DNA of 64,000 bases from Mycolicibacterium gadium (GTDB lineage: Bacteria > Actinomycetota > Actinomycetes > Mycobacteriales > Mycobacteriaceae), in assembly GCF_010728925.1 (NCBI RefSeq), contig NZ_AP022608.1, forward strand, positions 4,774,001 to 4,838,000, written 5' to 3'. The notes beneath the pieces are model-generated. The model was not told the origin of the DNA. It did not search any database and saw only the letters and a program-made list of their open reading frames with translations. Positions 44,923 through 56,017 of this stretch are shown piece by piece; the first letter of the stretch is position 1, and each line of letters starts with the position of its first letter. Made by a program: the position numbers and the translations under genes.

Positions 44923-45816
44923 TTACGTATCCGCCTCGCACTTGCAGTCTGCGGCGCCCTCGGGCGGTTCCACCTGAACCGTGGCGTGGTCGAGGCCGTG
45001 TTCAGCGAGCACGGCGCGCGCGTCGTCGAGCACCAGGGCGGCATCCCGCGTGCTGGTCAGGTGCGCGGTCACCATGTCCTTGCCCGGAACCAGCGTCCAG
45101 ACGTGCAGGTCGTGTACCTCGGTGACGCCGTCCACGTCGCACAGCGCCTGGCGTAGTTCGTCGACGTCGATATGGGCGGGTGACGTCTCCGACAGGATCC
45201 TTAGCGCCGCGCGGGCCAGCGCGATGGCGCGCGGCAACACCCACAGCGCGACGAACACCGCGACCACGACGTCGGCGTAGGGCCAGCGCGTCGTCACCGT
45301 CACGATTCCCGCGATCAGCACACCGACGCTGCCGACGGTGTCGGCGACGACCTCCATGTAGGCACCCTTGACGGCGAGGCTGCTCTCGGAGTGTGACCGC
45401 AAGAGCAGTACGACGATGGCGTTGGCGACCAGGCCGGCGATGGCGACGACGATCATCGGAACGCCGGGGATCTCGGGCGCGTCACCGAGACGTTCGAAGG
45501 CCTCGTAGAGGATGAATGCGGCGACACCGAGGAGCAGCACCGCGTTGGCGACGGCGGTGAACACCTCGGCCCGATGCCAGCCGTAGGTACGCGCCGGTGA
45601 TGTGCTGCCGCGTCGGGCGAGCAGGACCGCAGTCAGGCCCATGAACATCGCGACGAGGTCCGTGAGCATGTGGCCGGCGTCGGCCAGCAGCGCGATCGAA
45701 TTGATCCACAGCGCGGTCACGAGCTCTATCACGAAGAACGCCGTCAGGATCGCCGCGGCGATCAGCATCCGGCTCACCCGTGCATCGCGCGTTCCGTGGT
45801 CGTGCCCAGCGCCCAT
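44923..45816 (-). CDS. Cation diffusion facilitator (Zn/Co-type exporter)
   Basis: 297 residues, six helices. Metal-site motifs HMLTD in helix 2 and EVVADTVGS in helix 5 carry the His/Asp ligands of ZitB/CzcD-type exporters. A cytoplasmic C-terminal domain ends in CKCEADT, a possible extra metal ligand. It exchanges Zn2+ or Co2+ for protons. A short palindrome 11-28 bases upstream may be a metal-sensor site. This gene is not in the corresponding M. tuberculosis segment as I recall it. Confidence 0.9.
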   Translation of the reverse strand: MGAGHDHGTRDARVSRMLIAAAILTAFFVIELVTALWINSIALLADAGHMLTDLVAMFMGLTAVLLARRGSTSPARTYGWHRAEVFTAVANAVLLLGVAAFILYEAFERLGDAPEIPGVPMIVVAIAGLVANAIVVLLLRSHSESSLAVKGAYMEVVADTVGSVGVLIAGIVTVTTRWPYADVVVAVFVALWVLPRAIALARAALRILSETSPAHIDVDELRQALCDVDGVTEVHDLHVWTLVPGKDMVTAHLTSTRDAALVLDDARAVLAEHGLDHATVQVEPPEGAADCKCEADT

Positions 45817-45826
45817 GCCGACAACT

Positions 45827-45844
45827 TATGCGTAAACATGCATA
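45827..45844. promoter_or_regulatory. Palindrome upstream of the CDF exporter
   Basis: TATGC (45827-45831), eight bases, GCATA (45840-45844), an inverted repeat in an AT-rich patch just before the CDF start. ArsR/SmtB-type metal sensors bind such sites near -10. No sensor gene is adjacent. Weak evidence. Confidence 0.35.
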
Positions 45845-45861
45845 TGTCGCAAGAGGCTCGC

Positions 45862-46650
45862 TCAGAACCAGGCGGACCAGAATCGTGTCAGGCCGAACCC
45901 GGCACCGATCAATTCGCTGTTCACGCCGGACAGGTCGAAGAACCAGCCGACGACCGCGAAGAAGTACTGGTTGAGCGGCGTCGCGATCAACAGCAGGAGG
46001 AAGACGAAAAACGCCCACGGCTTGGCCGGCTCGAGCGCGCGCTGCGTTTCGGGGCTCAGGTGCGGTTCCATTGCGCCGTAGCCGTCCAGTCCGGGAATCG
46101 GCAGCAGGTTCAGCACCGCGCCGGTGATCTGCAGGAAGCCCAAAAATGCCACGCCCGCCCAGAACACCACGTGCTGCGGGTCGTAGAACAGCCGGGCGGC
46201 CACCAACAGGATCGCCGCGAGCACCACGTTCATCATGGGTCCGGCAAGGCTGACGATCGTCTTCTGCCGAACGGTCATGAACGACGTCCGCACCCACACC
46301 GCGCCGCCGGGCAGGCCGATTCCACCCAACAGCGTGATCAGCACCGGCAATCCGAGCGACAGCAGGGGATTGGCGTATTTGAACGGGTTCAGCGTCAGAT
46401 AGCCGCGCACCGCGATGTCATGGTCGCCGAACCGCCACGCGGTGAACGCGTGCCCGAATTCGTGCAGGCTCAGCGACACGACCCAACCGGCGATGACGAA
46501 GACGAACACGCCCGCGTAGGCCAGCGGTGCGCGATACTCGGCGGTCGATATCCAGGCCAGCCAACCGCCCACGGCCGTCAGCGCGACGATCGCCAGAAAA
46601 ACCGGGCTCGGGCGGACCGAGGCCCGGGGGTACAGCGGACGGACGTTCAC
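45862..46650 (-). CDS. Site-2 protease family membrane protein (Rv0359-like)
   Basis: 262 residues, six or more helices, with the zinc protease motif HEFGH (H63, E64, H67) in a helix and the second metal motif LPIPGLDGYG (D189). Peptidase M50B proteins cut transmembrane substrates such as anti-sigma factors. It lacks a PDZ domain, unlike Rip1. Its substrate is unknown. The neighbour at 46660 is transcribed in the same direction, nine bases upstream. Confidence 0.86.
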   Translation of the reverse strand: MNVRPLYPRASVRPSPVFLAIVALTAVGGWLAWISTAEYRAPLAYAGVFVFVIAGWVVSLSLHEFGHAFTAWRFGDHDIAVRGYLTLNPFKYANPLLSLGLPVLITLLGGIGLPGGAVWVRTSFMTVRQKTIVSLAGPMMNVVLAAILLVAARLFYDPQHVVFWAGVAFLGFLQITGAVLNLLPIPGLDGYGAMEPHLSPETQRALEPAKPWAFFVFLLLLIATPLNQYFFAVVGWFFDLSGVNSELIGAGFGLTRFWSAWF

Positions 46651-46659
46651 GGTTTGACG

Positions 46660-47250
46660 CTACCGAACCGACAGCCAGCCCTCGGTGTGCCGATAGAACG
46701 TCGACCGGCGCACCGGCCGCTGTCCGGCCACCCCGTCGCGGACGACGAGCGCGCCTTCGGTACCCAGCTGGGCGGCGCGGCCCGCGACCCAGCGCTTCGG
46801 GCGCATGCGCGGCGACAGCGCGGCGGCACGTAGCCCGGGCATGGCCGTGGTCGGTTCGATGCGCACCCCGGTCACGTCGCCGTGGAACAGCACGACGTCG
46901 TCGACAGTGGCCTCGCCGCGGAGCGTGGCGGCGCTGTCGTCCGGCGCCAGCCAGTGCGCGGCCCCGACGATCACCTTCCCCGTTTCGTCCCTGATCAGCG
47001 GGATTCGGGTGGCGGTGCCGGTACGGGCACTCCTGGCCTGCCACGGCCACCGCACGTGCGCGACCTCCACATCGAGGCGGTCGGCCTTCAGCAACCGGCT
47101 CAGAACGGCGGCCAGGTCGGCCCGCGAACCCACAACGATGACGCGCCGAGATTCGGTGACGGCATCCTCGCTGATCGTGGCCAGCCCCCGCAGCGACCGG
47201 GGCATCCTTCTGCCGCCGACCAGCAACACCGCAACGTCAGCGGCTGTCAA
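46660..47250 (-). CDS. Conserved mycobacterial protein (Rv0358-like)
   Basis: 196 residues. It starts MTAADVAVLLVGGRR, contains the Rossmann-like VIVVGSRADLAAVLSRLL, and ends HTEGWLSVR. A central GTATRIPLIRDETGKVIVG segment is followed by a beta-rich region. No catalytic motif is recognised. It is the partner of the site-2 protease gene in mycobacteria and divergent from purA. Function unknown. Confidence 0.7.
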   Translation of the reverse strand: MTAADVAVLLVGGRRMPRSLRGLATISEDAVTESRRVIVVGSRADLAAVLSRLLKADRLDVEVAHVRWPWQARSARTGTATRIPLIRDETGKVIVGAAHWLAPDDSAATLRGEATVDDVVLFHGDVTGVRIEPTTAMPGLRAAALSPRMRPKRWVAGRAAQLGTEGALVVRDGVAGQRPVRRSTFYRHTEGWLSVR

Positions 47251-47278
47251 AGGGGCTCCTCGGCGTCGGCTGGGATAG

Positions 47279-49260
<1,982 letters not shown>

Positions 49261-49278
49261 AAGTGCCACGATGACCCG

Positions 49279-49935
49279 GTGACAAGCAAGCCCGGACAAG
49301 CACCGGTCAACGTCCACTTTCGCAACCTGTCGACGCCTCGAGCGGCCGCGGCGGCGGGCGTGTTGTTCGCGCTCCTGTTCGGGACGTCGCTCGTGCTGAT
49401 CCGCATCTCGCTGCCCGAGGGCGCCGCCCCCGGCACGCAGTGGACCCAGAGCGATCACAGCATCCGGATCGCGTCGTTGCTGATGCCCTTCGCCGGCATC
49501 CTCTTTCTGTGGTTCATCGGCGTGGTCCGTGATGGCTTCGGGGGCTACGAGGACAAGTTCTTCTCGTCGGTGTTCATCGGCAGCGGATTGCTGTTTCTCG
49601 CGATGATCTTCGTGACGTCGGCAGTCGGTGCGGCACTGACCCACAGCTCCGGCGAGACCGCGGATTTCGGGCGCGTGCTGCTGCTGACACTCAGCAAGAC
49701 CTACGCGTTACGGATGGCCGCGGTGTTCATGATGTCCCTGGCCACGATCTGGCTGAAGACGGGACTGATGCCGCGCTGGTTGGTCATTGTCACGTACCTG
49801 GTGGCCGTGGGATGCATTCTCGCCAGCGAGATCTCCATGTGGTTGACGCTGGCCTTCCCCACCTGGGTGCTGGTCGTCAGCCTGCTGTTGTTGAGCAGGG
49901 CCGGCGTGATCGACCTCGACCGCGACGGACGCTAG
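49279..49935 (+). CDS. Polytopic membrane protein of unknown function
   Basis: 218 residues from GTG 49279. Five or six helices (about 25-45, 65-82, 98-120, 142-160, 167-185, 190-208) with conserved-looking polar residues in RIASLLMPFAGILFLWFIGVVRD. No transporter signature is seen. It follows the thioesterase by 18 bases and converges on the P450 cluster. Confidence 0.72.
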   Translation: MTSKPGQAPVNVHFRNLSTPRAAAAAGVLFALLFGTSLVLIRISLPEGAAPGTQWTQSDHSIRIASLLMPFAGILFLWFIGVVRDGFGGYEDKFFSSVFIGSGLLFLAMIFVTSAVGAALTHSSGETADFGRVLLLTLSKTYALRMAAVFMMSLATIWLKTGLMPRWLVIVTYLVAVGCILASEISMWLTLAFPTWVLVVSLLLLSRAGVIDLDRDGR

Positions 49936-50123
49936 TCGACGATTCGCAAAGCCTCGGCGGGACAGAGCTGCACGGCGTCGCGTACGTGCGCCTCTTCACC
50001 GGCGGGCACCTCATCGACCAGGACGACCACGATGCCGTCGTCGTCCTGATCGAACACCGCCGGTGCCGACATCACACAGTTGCCCGCGCTGATACACAGA
50101 TCGCGATCGGCTGCGACTTTCAC
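49932..50123 (-). CDS. [3Fe-4S]-type ferredoxin
   Basis: 63 residues from GTG 50123. Cysteines in LCISAGNC and LCPAEAL fit the small ferredoxins that serve actinobacterial P450s; only three cluster cysteines are seen, as expected for [3Fe-4S]. The GTG overlaps the P450 stop (GTGA), so it is this P450's likely electron donor. Confidence 0.9.
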   Translation of the reverse strand: MKVAADRDLCISAGNCVMSAPAVFDQDDDGIVVVLVDEVPAGEEAHVRDAVQLCPAEALRIVD

Positions 50124-51349
50124 GGCGTCACCTCCCAAGTGACCTCCAGCGACTTCAGGCCGTAGATGAAATGGAACGACCTGAACTGCACGTCGTCAAA
50201 ATCCTCGGCCAGCGCCAGGGTCGGGAACCGGCGCAACAACGCGGGGAACGCGATCCGCATCTCCATGCGCGCGAGTGGGGCGCCGAGGCAGTGGTGCACT
50301 CCGTGCCCGAATGCCAAGTGTCCGATCGCGCCTCGCCCGATGTCGAATGTCTCTGGGTCGTCGATGAAGTCGGGGTCCCGATTGCCGGACGGCATCGACA
50401 CGAAAACCATTTCGCCCTTGGGGATCCGGACGCCGGCTACCTCTACCTCAGTGGTGGTGAACCGTGGGATGGCGCTGTGGACGATCGACAGCCAGCGCAG
50501 CAGCTCCTCGACGGCGGGACCGACCGCGTCGGGATCGTCACGGACCGCGGCGAGTTGTTCGGGATGCCGCAGGAGGGCAAGGGTGCCGAGGCCGAGCATG
50601 TTCGACGTGGTCTCGTGCCCGGCGAGCAGGAGCAGACCCGCGATGCCGATGAGTTCGGCGTCGGTGCACTCGTCGCCGTGCTCGCGGACGAGCATCCCGA
50701 GGATGTCGTCGCCGGGATGCCTGCGCGCACGGTCGACCAGCGACTGCATGTAATCGCGGCCCTGCCGTTGCAGGTCGATGCGGTCGGCGATCGGAATGGA
50801 CAGATCCAGCTGGCGGACGCTGCGTTGCTGGAAGTCGTCACGATCTTCGTAGGGGACGCCGAGCAGCTCGCAGATCACCAGCGACGGGATCGGCAGCGCG
50901 AAGCTTTCCACCAGATCGATTGAGGGACCGGCATTTTCCATCGCATCGAGGTGCTGATCGACGATCTCGACGATGCGCGGTTCCAGCCGCTTCATCCGGC
51001 GGATGGTGAACTCGGGGGTGAGCATGCGGCGCAGACGCTGGTGCTCGGGTGGGTCGATGGCGAGCAGATTGCCCGCCCGCGAAGCGGCCAGCTCCTCGTT
51101 GGATATCAGCGGTGCCCCCGGCATGAAGAACCCCGGCGGGCGGCTGTTGGAGAACCGCTCGTGGTCGGACAGCACCGCCTTGACGTCGTCGTATCTGGTG
51201 ACGAGATACACCGTCATACCGAACGAGTTCGTCGCGGTGCGAACCCCGGTGGTCTCGCGGATCTCGCGCAGTTCCGGTGTCGGGTCGAAGGCATTGCGCC
51301 GCATGTGCAGCGGCAGCTGCGGGGCCTGGGTTCCGGAGGTGCCGGTCAT
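50120..51349 (-). CDS. Cytochrome P450
   Basis: 409 residues. Heme-binding loop FGHGVHHCLGAPLAR with thiolate Cys354, oxygen-activating helix LLLAGHETTSNM, and the K-helix motif are present. It inserts oxygen into an unknown substrate using the coupled ferredoxin; a reductase is not encoded nearby. Neighbouring alpha/beta hydrolase, MMPL pump and MarR genes suggest a small catabolic or detoxifying cluster. Family number cannot be assigned by eye. Confidence 0.93.
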   Translation of the reverse strand: MTGTSGTQAPQLPLHMRRNAFDPTPELREIRETTGVRTATNSFGMTVYLVTRYDDVKAVLSDHERFSNSRPPGFFMPGAPLISNEELAASRAGNLLAIDPPEHQRLRRMLTPEFTIRRMKRLEPRIVEIVDQHLDAMENAGPSIDLVESFALPIPSLVICELLGVPYEDRDDFQQRSVRQLDLSIPIADRIDLQRQGRDYMQSLVDRARRHPGDDILGMLVREHGDECTDAELIGIAGLLLLAGHETTSNMLGLGTLALLRHPEQLAAVRDDPDAVGPAVEELLRWLSIVHSAIPRFTTTEVEVAGVRIPKGEMVFVSMPSGNRDPDFIDDPETFDIGRGAIGHLAFGHGVHHCLGAPLARMEMRIAFPALLRRFPTLALAEDFDDVQFRSFHFIYGLKSLEVTWEVTP

Positions 51350-51358
51350 CTCTTGACG

Positions 51359-52174
51359 CTACCCGCGAAACACGAAGTCCTGGATCAACGTGTTGACCAG
51401 ACGCGGATTCTCGAGCCCGGCGAGGTGTGCCACCCCATCCAGCACGACGAGCTGCGCACCCGGGATGGCCTCGGCCATTGCGGATGTCTCCGGCACTCCG
51501 AAGGTGGCGTCCTCGATGCCGGCGACCACCAGCACCGGCGTCGAAATTTTCGCGAACAGCGAACGCTGGTCCGGCCGGGTGGGCACCACACTGCGCACCG
51601 CCCATGCCGCGGACCGCATGTCGACGGCCTGCACGGTGTTCCGCACGAATTCCACGACGTCGGGACGGGTCCGAAACGTGGTGGGCCCGAGGAACGCCTT
51701 GAGGACGGAGCGGGTCAGGGGTGGCCGGACGCCGCCGAGCAGGTTCGCCAAGCGCAACATGAATCCGTACTCGAGCTTCTGCCGTGCGCCCGCGGCCGAT
51801 GCGGTGCAGTTCATCAGCACGGCGCGACCGATGCGGTCGGGATGGCTCGCCGCGAACGTGCCGCCGATCATTCCGCCCCACGAGTTGCCGACGAAGTGTG
51901 TCCGCTGCACGCCGAGGCTGTCGAGTATGTCGACGATGACCTGCGTACAATCGTCGAAAGTGAAAGGCGCAGTAAGCGTTTGGCTACCGCCGTGGCCCGG
52001 CGGGTCGACGACGATGACCTGGCGGGTCGAGCCGAAGTGGTCGGCCTGCGATGACCACATGTCGCCGGTCATCAGCAGGCTCGGCCAGAACATGATGGCC
52101 TCGCCGGTTCCGCTAGTGCGGATGCACACCTTCCCGAGCGCGGTGTCGACCCGCTGTTCGCCCACCAGCTGCAC
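51359..52174 (-). CDS. Alpha/beta hydrolase
   Basis: 271 residues. Nucleophile elbow GNSWGG (Ser98), VVDPPGHGGS loop, acid in VVAGIEDATF and histidine in DGVAHLAGLE form the triad. An epoxide, ester or C-C-bond hydrolase is possible. The start overlaps the end of the MMPL gene by 62 bases and the P450 gene follows 9 bases downstream, so all are likely one transcript. Confidence 0.88.
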   Translation of the reverse strand: MQLVGEQRVDTALGKVCIRTSGTGEAIMFWPSLLMTGDMWSSQADHFGSTRQVIVVDPPGHGGSQTLTAPFTFDDCTQVIVDILDSLGVQRTHFVGNSWGGMIGGTFAASHPDRIGRAVLMNCTASAAGARQKLEYGFMLRLANLLGGVRPPLTRSVLKAFLGPTTFRTRPDVVEFVRNTVQAVDMRSAAWAVRSVVPTRPDQRSLFAKISTPVLVVAGIEDATFGVPETSAMAEAIPGAQLVVLDGVAHLAGLENPRLVNTLIQDFVFRG

Positions 52175-54158
52175 GGTAGTCCTCGGTCCTGAGACTGGGC
52201 CACCAGATCGCCGGGCCGATGAGCGTGAACAGGGCGGGGATGATCACGGTCCGCACGACGAAGGTGTCCAGCAGGATGCCGAGGCCCACGATGATGCCGA
52301 CCTGGGTGAGGACGATCAGCGGAAGCACTCCGAGGACACAGAACACCGCGGCCAGCACGATGCCTGCACTGGTGATGACGGCCCCGGTCGCGGAGACGGC
52401 GCGGACGATCCCGTCCCGGGTGCCGTGCGTCGGGGTTTCTTCGCGGGCGCGGGTGACCAGGAAGATCGTGTAGTCCACGCCCAGCGCCACCAGAAACAGG
52501 AACGCGAACAGCGGTGCAGTGTTGTCGAGCGCCGGGAAGCCGAACAGGTGGACGCTGGCCCAGCCGCCCAGCCCCAGCGCCGCCAGCGCGCTGAGCACCG
52601 TGACGGCGACGAGGATCAGCGGCGCGAGTGCCGAACGCAGTAGCACGTAGAGCACCGCGAGCACGACGACGAGAATCGCGGGGATCACCACGAGTCTGTC
52701 GCGGCCGGCCGCCGCACTCGCATCGCGTGCCGTCGCGTCGGACCCGCCGACCAATGCGTCGTCATCGACCGCATGCACGGAATCACGCAGCGCATCAATT
52801 GTTTCGAAAGCCCGATCCGACGCAGGCTCGGCATCGATGACCACCGACCACTGCGACAGGCCGGCGGGACTCTGTCCGGCCGGGCTGGCAGACAGCACGC
52901 CGGGGGTGTCGGCGATCGCCTGCTGGATGTCGGTGGCCCGGTCCGTCGGCGCGATGACGCGCGCGGGATCGGTGAGACCGCTGGGGAAATGGTTCGCCAA
53001 AGTCTGGTAGCCGCTGACGGATTCGGCCTGTACCCGGAACTGCTCGGTCTGTGAGAGTCCGACCGGTGTGGTCAGCAAGCCGGTACACAGCAGCGCAAGG
53101 CCCGCGATGGATACGATCGCGACCCGGCCGGGCCGCTTGGCCACCGCTTCGGCGATGCGGTGCCAGATTCCGCTGTCGGTCAGGGGTTCCGCCCCGATTT
53201 GCGGGATGAAGGGCCAGAACAACCGCTTACCGAACAGGCCGAGCAGCGGCGGCAGCACGAGCAGCACGAAGACCGCGGCGACCACGAGCCCCGCAGCGGC
53301 CTGTACGCCCAGGCTGCGCACGCTCGGAGACGACGCGAACAGCAGCGTCAGCAGCGCCAGCACCACCGTCGCGTTGCTCGCGATGATCGCCGGGCCCGCG
53401 CGCCGCACCGCGATATCGAGGGCGCCGTGGTGATCGTTGTTGCGGCCCAACTCCTCTCGATAGCGAGAGATGAGCAGCAGCGCGTAGTTGGTGCCGGCAC
53501 CGAATACCAGCACACTGGTGATGCCCGATGTCGAACCGTCGGGATTCATCCCGAGCCCGCTGGCGACCGCGGTGCCCACCACGGCGGCCACCCGGTCGGC
53601 GAAGCCGATCACCAGCAGCGGTACCAGCCAGAGCACCGGAGATCGGTAGGTGACGATGAGCAGCAGCGCCACGACCGCCGCGGTGACCGCGAGCAGCGTG
53701 AAGTTGGCCCCCGAGAAGGAGTTCGCGATGTCGGCGCCGAATGCGGGCCCACCGGTGACCTCGGTCCGCAGATCGCCGGGAAGCCCGTCGGCCGCCGATC
53801 GCCGAAGCTCCTCGACCGCGTCGCTGAGTGCGAATCCGGTGAGGTCGGCGTCCAACGGCACGACGGTCAATGCGGCCGCACCGTCTTCGGACACCTGGGC
53901 CTGCCATTTCTGCTGGATGGCGGCGAGGTCGGCAGCGCCCAGTCGGGCGCCGTCGTTGCGCGTGATCACGATGATCACCGGGACTTCGTCACCCCCGGGG
54001 AACTGTGAGCGGACCGCGTCCGCGCGCGCGGATTCGGCGGCCTCGGGTACCGCGACCGGGGAACGTTCGGCGGAGTCGTCACCGGCGACAAGCGCCATCA
54101 ACGCACCGGAGACGACCACCACCAGCACTGCCAGGAGCCATGACAAGCGACGCGACAT
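52113..54158 (-). CDS. MMPL-family RND transporter
   Basis: 681 residues, about 12 helices in two repeats (YRSPVLWLVPLLVIG near 170 and YVLLRSALAPLILVAV near 510), each following a large extracytoplasmic loop. VLVFGAGTNYALLLISRYREEL and ALGVDYTIFLVTRAREE are the paired RND motifs that carry proton-relay polar residues. This Streptomyces ActII-3-like group exports lipophilic products. Divergent from a MarR gene with a palindrome between them. Export substrate unknown. Confidence 0.9.
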   Translation of the reverse strand: MSRRLSWLLAVLVVVVSGALMALVAGDDSAERSPVAVPEAAESARADAVRSQFPGGDEVPVIIVITRNDGARLGAADLAAIQQKWQAQVSEDGAAALTVVPLDADLTGFALSDAVEELRRSAADGLPGDLRTEVTGGPAFGADIANSFSGANFTLLAVTAAVVALLLIVTYRSPVLWLVPLLVIGFADRVAAVVGTAVASGLGMNPDGSTSGITSVLVFGAGTNYALLLISRYREELGRNNDHHGALDIAVRRAGPAIIASNATVVLALLTLLFASSPSVRSLGVQAAAGLVVAAVFVLLVLPPLLGLFGKRLFWPFIPQIGAEPLTDSGIWHRIAEAVAKRPGRVAIVSIAGLALLCTGLLTTPVGLSQTEQFRVQAESVSGYQTLANHFPSGLTDPARVIAPTDRATDIQQAIADTPGVLSASPAGQSPAGLSQWSVVIDAEPASDRAFETIDALRDSVHAVDDDALVGGSDATARDASAAAGRDRLVVIPAILVVVLAVLYVLLRSALAPLILVAVTVLSALAALGLGGWASVHLFGFPALDNTAPLFAFLFLVALGVDYTIFLVTRAREETPTHGTRDGIVRAVSATGAVITSAGIVLAAVFCVLGVLPLIVLTQVGIIVGLGILLDTFVVRTVIIPALFTLIGPAIWWPSLRTEDYRAAGGRTAGRHRAREGVHPH

Positions 54159-54164
54159 GCCTAC

Positions 54165-54187
54165 AATATTTCAGATACTTAAATATT
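54165..54187. promoter_or_regulatory. Inverted repeat, probable MarR operator
   Basis: AATATTT (54165-54171) and AAATATT (54181-54187) are perfect complements around nine bases. An overlapping smaller palindrome, TTAAATATTAA, covers 54179-54189. The AT-rich site lies 7 bases before the MMPL start (54158) and 35 before the MarR start. Confidence 0.6.
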
Positions 54188-54221
54188 AATCAAATGAAAG
54201 TTTTCGGCTTATGCTTCCCCT

Positions 54222-54701
54222 GTGAACGACGACCGCGACGCACTCGAGGCGATGATCGCGGCCGATGTGCGGGCTATGAACGCGGAGTCCGACCAGATCG
54301 GCCGTCACTTCGCCGGGCAACACGATGTCGGGGCCAACGACTTTCGTGCGTTGCTGCACATCATGGTCGCCGAGACCGCAGGAACCCCACTGACCGCGGG
54401 CGAACTCCGCAAACGGATGGGCATGTCCGGCGCGGCGATCACGTACCTGGTCGAGCGGATGATCGCATCGGACCACCTGCTGCGCGAGTCCGATCCCACC
54501 GACCGTCGTAAGGTCATCCTGCGCGTCGCCGACCACGGAATGCACGTCGCACGCGGCTTTTTCACCCCGTTGGCCGAGCAGACCCGCATCGCGCTGGCAG
54601 GCGTGTCCGACGACGATCTACGCGCCGCACACCGCACCTTCACGGCGCTCATCGCTGCGATGGATGCGTTCCGCAACCAGCTCGACGCGACGTCCGGTTG
54701 A
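54222..54701 (+). CDS. MarR-family regulator
   Basis: 159 residues from GTG 54222. The winged helix reads LTAGELRKRMGMSGAAITYLVERMIASDHLLRESDPTDRRKVILRV, including the DRR wing motif. It is divergent from the MMPL/hydrolase/P450/ferredoxin cluster and probably represses it. No clear ribosome site precedes the start. Ligand unknown. Confidence 0.92.
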   Translation: MNDDRDALEAMIAADVRAMNAESDQIGRHFAGQHDVGANDFRALLHIMVAETAGTPLTAGELRKRMGMSGAAITYLVERMIASDHLLRESDPTDRRKVILRVADHGMHVARGFFTPLAEQTRIALAGVSDDDLRAAHRTFTALIAAMDAFRNQLDATSG

Positions 54702-54746
54702 GGTTCACCCCCTCGTGATCCGCGCATCTGGCAGGCTGGACCCGCG

Positions 54747-56015
54747 ATGAGTGAAACGACCGACAGTGACGAGTTAGTGGCGCAGATCGACTCCGACGAG
54801 GTCGAGACGGCGCCCGAGCCCAGTCCCGAACCCGCCCCCCAGACCACGGTCATGCTGCTCGGATCGGGCGAATTGAGCCGGGAGCTGACGCTCGCGTTTC
54901 AGCGGCTCGGCGCCACCGTCATCGCGGTGGACCGCTATGCCGATGCGCCGGCGCACGGCGTCGCCGACCGATCGGCCGTCGTCAAGCTGAACGACGCCGA
55001 TGCGGTGACGGCGGTGATCGAGAAGGAGCAGCCGAGGTACGTCGTGGCCGAGGCGGCCCTGGTCGCCGCGGACGCGCTGATCGCGGTGGCCGAACGCGGC
55101 GACATCGAGGTGTTCCCGACGCCGCGCAGCACCCGGCTGTCCCTCGATCGCGAGGGGCTGCGGCGGCTCGCCGCCGACGAACTCGGCCTGCCGACCGCGC
55201 CGTTCTGGTTCGCGGGTTCTTCGGAGGAACTGAGCGCGGTAGCGCGGCACGCCGGCTTTCCGCTGGTCGTCAAGCCGATCGCGGCGGCTCCCGGGGCGGG
55301 CGAGTCGGTGCTGGTGCGTCCCGAAGACGTCGAGCCGGCGTGGCATCGCGCCGTCGCCGCGGGCCGGATACCGCACAACCGGGTGATGGCCGAGGCCGTC
55401 GTCGAGGTCGATTTCGAGGTGACACTGCTCACCATCCGCACTATCGGGTCGACCGGGCCCGTGGTGCACTTCTGTGAACCGATCGGGCACCGGCAGCTCG
55501 GCGGCGACATGCTCGAGTCCTGGCAGCCTCAGCAGCTGTCACCCGCCGCGCTGGATGCCGCGAAGTCGATCGGGGCCCGGATCGTCAACTCGCTGGGTGG
55601 CCGCGGGGTGTTCGGTGTCGAGGTGCTGGTGCGCGGTGACGAGGTCTACTTCGACAACGTGCGGCCGCGACCGTATGACAGCGGGCTGGTGACGCTTCGC
55701 TCGCAACGACTTTCGCAGTTCGAGCTGCATGCGCGCGCCATCCTCGGCTTGTCGGTGGACACCATCATGATCTCGCCGGCGGCCGCGGAGGTCAGTTATG
55801 CCGGGGCCGACGCGACCGAGAGCAGTGGCGCTGCGCTGAACGCGGTGCTGACCGAGGCGCTGGCCGTGGCGGAAAGCGATGTCCGACTGTTCGGCAGGCC
55901 CGACGAGACCGAGGGGCGGCGCCGCCTTGGGGTGGCGCTCGCGACCGCCCCGGACCCCATCATCGCCAGGGACCGGGCCCGCCGGGTTTCCGCGGCGCTG
56001 CGCAGACTCTGGTAG
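54747..56015 (+). CDS. purT: Formate-dependent GAR transformylase PurT
   Basis: 422 residues, ATP-grasp fold. A 30-residue acidic Pro/Glu N-terminus precedes VMLLGSGELSRELTLAFQRLG; LVVKPIAAAPGAGESVLV holds the ATP-binding lysine; FDNVRPRPYDSGLVT is the metal/GAR motif. It uses formate and ATP to formylate GAR, an alternative to PurN. The rhodanese and metZ follow in the same direction, as in M. tuberculosis. Confidence 0.95.
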   Translation: MSETTDSDELVAQIDSDEVETAPEPSPEPAPQTTVMLLGSGELSRELTLAFQRLGATVIAVDRYADAPAHGVADRSAVVKLNDADAVTAVIEKEQPRYVVAEAALVAADALIAVAERGDIEVFPTPRSTRLSLDREGLRRLAADELGLPTAPFWFAGSSEELSAVARHAGFPLVVKPIAAAPGAGESVLVRPEDVEPAWHRAVAAGRIPHNRVMAEAVVEVDFEVTLLTIRTIGSTGPVVHFCEPIGHRQLGGDMLESWQPQQLSPAALDAAKSIGARIVNSLGGRGVFGVEVLVRGDEVYFDNVRPRPYDSGLVTLRSQRLSQFELHARAILGLSVDTIMISPAAAEVSYAGADATESSGAALNAVLTEALAVAESDVRLFGRPDETEGRRRLGVALATAPDPIIARDRARRVSAALRRLW

Positions 56016-56017
56016 CC

